DNA of 56,286 bases, from assembly GCA_018816095.1 (NCBI GenBank), contig JAHIWP010000084.1, forward strand, positions 1-56,286. Direction: 5' to 3'. Below, piece after piece: positions 50,928-56,286 of this stretch (the stretch's first letter is position 1; each line of letters begins with the position of its first letter). The translations under genes and the position numbers were made by a program. Origin of the DNA: Gammaproteobacteria bacterium (lineage in GTDB: Bacteria > Pseudomonadota > Gammaproteobacteria > Pseudomonadales > Pseudomonadaceae). A model generated the notes under the pieces. The model had not been told where the DNA came from and searched no databases. It saw only the letters and a program-made list of their open reading frames with translations.

Positions 50928-53837
50928 ATGCACACCGACACCTCCCGCGAGAACTCGCAGGCCGACGCGCCGCAGGCCACCGCTGACAACCAGAACCTGA
51001 GCGCCACCGCGCCAGGCCAACTGCGCGTGATCAAGCGTAACGGCACCGTAGTGCCTTACACCGATGACAAAATCACCGTTGCCATCACCAAGGCCTTTCT
51101 CGCTGTTGAAGGCGGCACTGCTGCCGCCTCGTCGCGTATCCATGAAACGGTTGAGCGCCTGACCGAGCAAGTCACCGCCACCTTCAAGCGCCGCATGCCT
51201 TCCGGCGGCACTATCCATATTGAAGAAATCCAGGACCAGGTCGAACTGGCCCTGATGCGTTCCGGTGAGCAGAAAGTCGCCCGCGACTACGTGATCTACC
51301 GCGAACTGCGCAGCCAAGAGCGTAAGCGCGAGAGCGTTGAGACCCCGGCTCAGCCGCATCCAAGCATCCGCGTCAACCACCTCGACGGCAGCGTTGCGCC
51401 GCTGGACATGGGCCGCCTGGACACCATCATCCGCGAAGCCTGCGAAGGCCTGGCTGAAGTCGATGGCGCACTGATCCAGAAAGAAACCCTGAAGAACCTC
51501 TACGACGGCGTTGCGCAGAGCGATGTCAGCACCGCCCTGGTGATGACCGCCCGCACCCTGGTTGAGCGTGAGCCGAACTACAGCTACGTCACCGCCCGCC
51601 TGCTGATGGACAACATCCGTGCCGAAGCGCTGAACTACCTCGGCGTCGCGGCCAGCGCCACCCATCACGAAATGGCTACTTTCTACGCCCAAGCGCTGCC
51701 AGCCTACATCACCAAAGGCATTGAGCTGGAATTGCTCAACCCAGTGCTAGGCACTTTTGACCTGGAAAAACTCGGCCAGGCGATCAACCACGAGCGCGAT
51801 CAGCAGTTCACCTACCTGGGCCTGCAGACCCTCTACGACCGCTACTTCATCCACAAAGATGGCGTACGCATCGAGCTGCCACAGGTGTTCTTCATGCGCG
51901 TGGCCATGGGCCTGGCAATTGAAGAGAAGCAGAAAGAAGAACGCGCCATCGAGTTCTACAACCTGCTGTCCTCGTTCGACTACATGTCGTCCACGCCGAC
52001 CCTGTTCAACGCCGGCACCCTGCGTCCGCAGCTGAGCTCGTGCTACCTGACCACCGTACCGGATGACCTGTCGGGCATTTATCACGCCATCCACGACAAC
52101 GCCATGCTCTCCAAGTTTGCCGGCGGTCTGGGTAACGACTGGACCCCAGTGCGTTCGCTGGGCGCCTACATCAAGGGCACCAATGGCAAATCCCAGGGCG
52201 TTGTGCCCTTCCTTAAAGTGGTCAACGACACCGCTGTTGCAGTAAACCAGGGCGGCAAGCGCAAAGGCGCGGTCTGCGCCTACCTGGAAACCTGGCACAT
52301 GGACATCGAAGAGTTCATCGAGCTGCGTAAGAACACCGGTGACGACCGTCGCCGCACCCACGACATGAACACCGCCAACTGGATCCCGGACCTGTTCATG
52401 AAGCGCGTCTTCGACGACGGCCCATGGACCCTGTTCAGCCCGTCCGAAGTGCCAGACCTGCACGACCTCACCGGCAAAGCCTTCGAAGAGCGCTACGAGT
52501 ACTACGAAGCCCTGACCCAGTACGGCGGCAAGATCAAGCTGTTCAAGACCATCCAAGCCAAAGACCTGTGGCGCAAGATGCTCTCCATGCTGTTTGAAAC
52601 TGGCCACCCATGGCTGACCTTCAAAGACCCATGCAACCTGCGCAGCCCGCAGCAGCACGTCGGCGTGGTGCACAGCTCGAACCTGTGCACCGAGATCACC
52701 TTGAACACCAACAAGGATGAGATCGCCGTGTGCAACCTCGGCTCGATCAACCTGCCGAACCATATCGTCGACGGCAAGCTGGATACCGCCAAGCTGGAAA
52801 AAACCGTCAACACCGCTGTACGCATGCTCGATAACGTGATCGACATCAACTACTACAGCGTGCCGCAGGCGCGTAACTCCAACTTCAAGCACCGTCCGGT
52901 CGGTCTGGGCATCATGGGCTTCCAGGACGCCTTGTACCTGCAGCACATCCCATACGGTTCCGACGCGGCTGTTGAGTTCGCTGACAAGTCGATGGAAGCG
53001 GTCAGCTACTACGCCATCCAGGCCTCCTGTGACCTGGCTGACGAGCGCGGCAGCTACGAAACCTTCCAGGGTTCGCTGTGGAGCAAAGGCATTCTGCCGC
53101 TCGACTCGCAGCAGATCCTCATCGAGCAGCGCGGCCAGAAGTATATCGACGTCGACCTCAACGAAACCCTGGACTGGGCGCCAGTACGTGCCCGTGTGCA
53201 GAAAGGTATACGTAACTCCAACATCATGGCCATCGCACCGACCGCGACCATCGCCAACATCACCGGCGTATCGCAGTCGATCGAACCGACCTACCAGAAC
53301 CTTTATGTGAAATCGAACCTCTCGGGCGAATTCACCGTGATCAACCCGTACCTGGTTCGCGACCTCAAGGCCCGCGGCCTGTGGGACTCGGTCATGATCA
53401 ACGACCTCAAGTACTACGACGGTTCCGTGCAGCAGATCGAGCGCATCCCACAGGAACTCAAAGACCTGTACGCCACCGCGTTTGAAGTCGACACCAAGTG
53501 GATCGTTGACGCCGCTAGCCGTCGCCAGAAGTGGATCGACCAGGCGCAATCGCTGAACCTGTACATCGCCGGCGCCTCGGGCAAGAAGCTCGACGTGACC
53601 TACCGCATGGCTTGGTACCGTGGCCTGAAAACCACCTACTACCTCCGCGCCCTGGCCGCGACCAGCACCGAGAAGTCCACCATCAACACCGGCAAGCTGA
53701 ATGCCGTGTCCAATGGTGGCAACGATGGCCTGAGCGCCGCACCAGCCAAGGCCCCGGAAGTGGAAATGAGTGCAGGTCCAGCGCCAGTGCCAAAGGCCTG
53801 CGCCATCGATGAACCAGACTGCGAAGCGTGCCAGTAA
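50928..53837 (+). CDS. nrdA: Class Ia ribonucleotide reductase, alpha subunit
   Basis: 969 residues, long because it carries two N-terminal ATP-cones (VIKRNGTVVPYTDDKI, about 33-48, and VNHLDGSVAPLDMGRL, about 147-162) before the barrel, as known for P. aeruginosa NrdA. Catalytic residues show in LSSCYLTTV, NLCTEI and CNLGSINLP; the C-terminal redox cysteines are CEACQ. It reduces ribonucleotides to deoxyribonucleotides with NrdB. NrdB is not adjacent but 386 bp away, behind its own control site. Confidence 0.96.
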   Translation: MHTDTSRENSQADAPQATADNQNLSATAPGQLRVIKRNGTVVPYTDDKITVAITKAFLAVEGGTAAASSRIHETVERLTEQVTATFKRRMPSGGTIHIEEIQDQVELALMRSGEQKVARDYVIYRELRSQERKRESVETPAQPHPSIRVNHLDGSVAPLDMGRLDTIIREACEGLAEVDGALIQKETLKNLYDGVAQSDVSTALVMTARTLVEREPNYSYVTARLLMDNIRAEALNYLGVAASATHHEMATFYAQALPAYITKGIELELLNPVLGTFDLEKLGQAINHERDQQFTYLGLQTLYDRYFIHKDGVRIELPQVFFMRVAMGLAIEEKQKEERAIEFYNLLSSFDYMSSTPTLFNAGTLRPQLSSCYLTTVPDDLSGIYHAIHDNAMLSKFAGGLGNDWTPVRSLGAYIKGTNGKSQGVVPFLKVVNDTAVAVNQGGKRKGAVCAYLETWHMDIEEFIELRKNTGDDRRRTHDMNTANWIPDLFMKRVFDDGPWTLFSPSEVPDLHDLTGKAFEERYEYYEALTQYGGKIKLFKTIQAKDLWRKMLSMLFETGHPWLTFKDPCNLRSPQQHVGVVHSSNLCTEITLNTNKDEIAVCNLGSINLPNHIVDGKLDTAKLEKTVNTAVRMLDNVIDINYYSVPQARNSNFKHRPVGLGIMGFQDALYLQHIPYGSDAAVEFADKSMEAVSYYAIQASCDLADERGSYETFQGSLWSKGILPLDSQQILIEQRGQKYIDVDLNETLDWAPVRARVQKGIRNSNIMAIAPTATIANITGVSQSIEPTYQNLYVKSNLSGEFTVINPYLVRDLKARGLWDSVMINDLKYYDGSVQQIERIPQELKDLYATAFEVDTKWIVDAASRRQKWIDQAQSLNLYIAGASGKKLDVTYRMAWYRGLKTTYYLRALAATSTEKSTINTGKLNAVSNGGNDGLSAAPAKAPEVEMSAGPAPVPKACAIDEPDCEACQ

Positions 53838-54223
53838 GGTGTTCGGCAACGCGCGGATCTGAGCGGCATTCGCGGCGTTACCTGCCGGAGCGGCCCCCAT
53901 CACGTACATGCGTACGCTCAGGGGCTCCACTCCAGCAGGTGCCTTGCGACTACTCGCTCAGCTTCACGCTCGAACGTCGAGCAAAAAGCTGAAGCACAGA
54001 TCAAAAGCAACACCTCGGGAGAGGGCTAAGCAACACTGCCCTCCCCACTCATTACTAGCCACCGCCCTCACCGGCGTGGGCCTCGGGGCAACGGCCAGTC
54101 ATTAGAGCCACCCCGACCAGCGGCACCCGTTTTACCCTTGCGCGCTGTACGCAACGGAACACAATTAATCTGTATATCCACACAGGTCGGTTATTTCACC
54201 GGCCCGCAAGCAGGAGCCAAGCC
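53838..54223. other. nrdA-nrdB intergenic region
   Basis: 386 bases without a gene. A run of short GC palindromes fills the first half. The second half is AT-rich near 54160-54190 and holds a LexA-like box. No homing-endonuclease or intron fragment was recognised. Confidence 0.6.
54170..54185 (+). promoter_or_regulatory. LexA-like (SOS) box upstream of nrdB
   Basis: CTGTATATCCACACAG keeps the CTG-N10-CAG frame of the gammaproteobacterial LexA site and matches CTGTATATATATACAG at 13 of 16. It lies 38 bp before the nrdB start, where a repressor would block transcription. Confidence 0.55.
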
Positions 54224-55474
54224 ATGCTGAGCTGGGATGAATTTGACAAGGACGACGACGCCGAAGTCGCCGTAGCCAACAAAGCCTCTGTCCAAACGGC
54301 AGACATGAGCATCGACAAACTCGACCAGGTCGGCGGTGCTGCTGCTGTTGAAGCCCGCGCTGTGGCCAGCGATGACAGCGCCGCTGTCGCCCGCGCCAAA
54401 GCCTCGCTTGACCAACTCGACATCGCTGAAGGCCTGGCCGAGCTGGAAGGAACTGCCGCGCGCGTTGCCGTTGACGAAAAACGCATGATCAACTGCCGCG
54501 CCGACCTCAACCAGCTCGTACCCTTCAAGTACGACTGGGCCTGGCAGAAGTATCTGGATGGTTGCGCCAACCACTGGATGCCGCAAGAAGTGAACATGAA
54601 CGCGGACATCGCGTTGTGGAAAACTCCGGACGGCCTGACCGACGACGAGCGCCGCATCGTCATGCGCAACCTCGGCTTCTTCTCCACCGCCGACAGCCTG
54701 GTAGCTAACAACCTCGCCCTGGCCGTGTACCGCCTGATCACCAACCCGGAGTGCCGCCAGTACATCCTGCGCCAAACCTTCGAAGAGGCGATCCACACCC
54801 ACGCCTACCAGTACTGCATCGAATCGCTGGGCATGGATGAAGGCGCGATCTTCAACATGTACCACGAGATTCCATCGGTCGCGAAGAAAGCCAGCTGGGG
54901 CCTCAAGTACACCCGTTCGATCTCCGATCCGACCTTTAACACCGGCACCGTTGAGACCGACAAAGAACTGCTGCGCAACCTAATCGCCTACTACTGCGTT
55001 CTGGAAGGCATCTTCTTCTATTGCGGCTTCACCCAGATCCTCTCCATGGGTCGCCGCAACAAAATGACCGGCGTCGCCGAGCAGTTCCAGTACATCCTGC
55101 GTGACGAGTCCATGCACCTGAACTTCGGCATCGACGTGATCAACCAGATCAAGATCGAAAACCCGCACCTGTGGGATGCCCAGCTCAAAGACGAAGCCAC
55201 TCAGATGATTCTGCAAGGCACTCAGCTGGAAATCGAATACGCACGCGACACCATGCCGCGCGGCGTACTGGGCATGAACGCGGCGATGATGGAGGACTAC
55301 CTCAAATTTATCGCCAACCGTCGTCTGACCCAGATCGGTTTGAAGGAAGAGTACCCAGGTACCACTAACCCGTTCCCATGGATGTCGGAAATCATGGACC
55401 TGAAGAAGGAGAAGAACTTCTTCGAGACGCGGGTTATTGAGTATCAGACTGGTGGGGCGTTGAGCTGGGATTGA
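54224..55474 (+). CDS. nrdB: Class Ia ribonucleotide reductase, beta subunit
   Basis: 416 residues. An acidic, Ala-rich N-terminal tail of about 70 residues precedes the ferritin-like core. Iron ligands show in [15 protein letters not shown] and [13 protein letters not shown]. It makes the tyrosyl radical used by NrdA. AGGAG precedes the start. It has its own upstream region and ends with a terminator. Confidence 0.95.
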   Translation: MLSWDEFDKDDDAEVAVANKASVQTADMSIDKLDQVGGAAAVEARAVASDDSAAVARAKASLDQLDIAEGLAELEGTAARVAVDEKRMINCRADLNQLVPFKYDWAWQKYLDGCANHWMPQEVNMNADIALWKTPDGLTDDERRIVMRNLGFFSTADSLVANNLALAVYRLITNPECRQYILRQTFEEAIHTHAYQYCIESLGMDEGAIFNMYHEIPSVAKKASWGLKYTRSISDPTFNTGTVETDKELLRNLIAYYCVLEGIFFYCGFTQILSMGRRNKMTGVAEQFQYILRDESMHLNFGIDVINQIKIENPHLWDAQLKDEATQMILQGTQLEIEYARDTMPRGVLGMNAAMMEDYLKFIANRRLTQIGLKEEYPGTTNPFPWMSEIMDLKKEKNFFETRVIEYQTGGALSWD

Positions 55475-55550
55475 TTCTGGCTTACTCACTGAAGAGTTAA
55501 GAGCGCTTTACCTGAAATGGATGTTTGGGGTGGCGATTAGAAAGACTAAG

Positions 55551-55576
55551 AGCCCCGCCATTGTGCGGGGCTTTTT
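55551..55576 (+). terminator. nrdB terminator
   Basis: AGCCCCGC and GCGGGGCT pair around a six-base loop, followed by TTTTTA. Confidence 0.85.
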
Positions 55577-55592
55577 ATTGGGGCAGTAAAAG

Positions 55593-56036
55593 TTGAAGCA
55601 GACACTCTACAAATACTGTTCAACCTCAACAGAAACACAGCTCTCCAGAACCTTAGACACGCTAAGCGGAAGAGTATACTTCCCTACTCCATCAAAATTT
55701 AATGATCCCTTCGAACTTTCCGCAAAAGTAAACATATCCACATCGCCACTTCTTGACCAACTAAGTACGCGAGAGAAAGAAGAAGTACAGCGAATATTTC
55801 GACTCCGAACTCCTGAAGCGGTATCCGAAGAATGGAGAGGGAAAATTGGCATCCTTTGCTTAACAGAGGATCCATTAAATATACTTATGTGGTCACACTA
55901 TGCACACAACCATACCGGCATATGCATCGGATTCGATACAGAGTCCTCGCCCTTCAACAGCGCAAAACAAGTCACTTACAATGGAGAAAGACCACAGGCT
56001 GAATTTAATTCTGACCCGGAAAGCCTAATTAATAGA
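55593..56036 (+). pseudogene. DUF2971 gene truncated by an IS30-family insertion
   Basis: 148 codons before the inverted repeat at 56037. FPTPSKFNDPFEL and ILCLTEDPLNILMWSHYAHNHTGICIGFD are the DUF2971 signatures. Family members run to about 250-300 residues, so the C-terminal half is missing. The start is TTG. Base composition is much more AT-rich than the neighbours, a sign of transfer. DUF2971 proteins often occur near mobile DNA and defence genes, but no function is established. Confidence 0.75.
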
Positions 56037-56150
56037 GGGCGGCGGCAAAAACTGAGTGCAACACCTGACCTTTCCGGTACGGTGCTGCCCCTATGTCTTA
56101 TACCGAACTCAGCGTTGAAGAGCGCGCCACCATTCAAATCGGTCGTATTA
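56037..56150 (+). mobile_element. IS30-family element, left end, interrupted
   Basis: The left inverted repeat is 56037-56064, paired with that at 114-141. The transposase start is ATG at 56093: MSYTELSVEERATIQIGRI, a recognisable IS30-family N-terminus. After about 19 codons (56149) homology stops abruptly and unrelated sequence with a minus-strand transposase-like reading frame follows. Confidence 0.75.
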
Positions 56151-56173
56151 ACCCGGCAATCAAATACACCAAA

Positions 56174-56286
56174 TCATGCTGCGTAGGCGATACGTGGATG
56201 CCGGAAATAAGAACGGATTCTTTGAGGGCGTAATTGCAATCGTCTCATGACCGAGCGAACACGCCTTTCAAGTTCGTCCTGATTAC
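56174..56286 (-). CDS. Transposase C-terminus, probable IS630 family (partial)
   Basis: Read from the window edge on the minus strand, 36 residues end at a TGA (56174-56176): ELERRVRSVMRRLQLRPQ then IRSYFRHPRIAYAA. The R-S-F/Y-F-x-H-P ending is typical of IS630-family transposases. It begins within 25 bases of the IS30 break point, so its own end lies near 56150. The break follows a TA dinucleotide, the IS630 target. Confidence 0.5.
   Translation of the reverse strand, partial: NQDELERRVRSVMRRLQLRPQRIRSYFRHPRIAYAA

Noticed and set aside
51747-53930. Long open frame of 727 codons on the minus strand
   Set aside because: It is the antisense of nrdA; high GC and codon bias create it. No family features and no ribosome site.
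53838-54223. Homing endonuclease or intron between nrdA and nrdB
   Set aside because: No reading frame or motif of that kind; both nrd genes are intact.

Overview
The window is a chromosomal segment of a GC-rich gammaproteobacterium, almost certainly a Pseudomonas that is not P. aeruginosa. The evidence is an AmrZ/AlgZ regulator, the two-subunit arginine succinyltransferase (AruF/AruG) of the Pseudomonas arginine pathway, the block aruC-aruF-aruG-astD-astB-hyp-astE-ltaE-alaS-lysC-rsmA-tRNA-Ser-tRNA-Arg in P. aeruginosa order, a NrdA with two ATP-cones, and REP elements of the Pseudomonas type. Most of the window is ordinary core genome. Mobile DNA is confined to the two edges.

Layout. 1-290: right end of an IS30-family element, a short tRNA-Gly-like 3' end and a terminator. 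0.3-3.5 kb: a two-component system (HprSR/CusSR type) divergent from periplasmic HbpS/GlcG-like and HiuH proteins, with a CATTAC-N6-GTAATC operator between them. 3.5-11.3 kb: amino-acid catabolism (gdhA, tRNA-Arg(CCT), a GNAT enzyme, a leucine-type dehydrogenase, a fused indolepyruvate ferredoxin oxidoreductase and a divergent Lrp regulator). 11.6-22.2 kb: a complete 13-gene C-P lyase operon, phnCDEFGHIJKLMNP (no phnO), with a Pho box upstream of phnC and a perfect REP palindrome between phnK and phnL. 22.6 kb: amrZ, divergent from phn. 23.0-26.2 kb: a sodium-pumping oxaloacetate decarboxylase, oadGAB. 26.4-27.9 kb: mgtE. 28.2-33.4 kb: a small secreted DUF4124 protein, tRNA-Arg(ACG), tRNA-Ser(GCT), rsmA, lysC and alaS. 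33.5-34.5 kb: a frameshifted threonine aldolase gene. 34.7-42.5 kb: the arginine succinyltransferase operon with two ArgR half-sites at its promoter. 42.7-45.0 kb: a patatin-like phospholipase and a lipid A acyltransferase. 45.1-47.7 kb: minCDE and rluA. 47.8-50.1 kb: an RstAB-like two-component system. 50.2-55.5 kb: nrdA with a long leader carrying NrdR boxes, then nrdB behind its own LexA-like box. 55.6-56.3 kb: an AT-rich DUF2971 gene cut by an IS30-family left end, itself interrupted by a second element, probably of the IS630 family.

How the genes work together. Nitrogen and carbon acquisition from amino acids dominates: arginine to glutamate (ast/aru), glutamate to 2-oxoglutarate (gdhA), branched-chain or aromatic oxo-acids (dehydrogenase plus Ior, with Lrp), and phosphonate scavenging (phn). 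The rest is housekeeping: division-site placement, deoxynucleotide synthesis, translation and the global regulators RsmA and AmrZ. I found no CRISPR array, toxin-antitoxin pair, prophage or defence system. The most unusual points are the nested IS junction, the separate LexA-like control of nrdB, the HprR-type box with a haem-binding-like partner gene, and the amrZ/phn shared promoter region.
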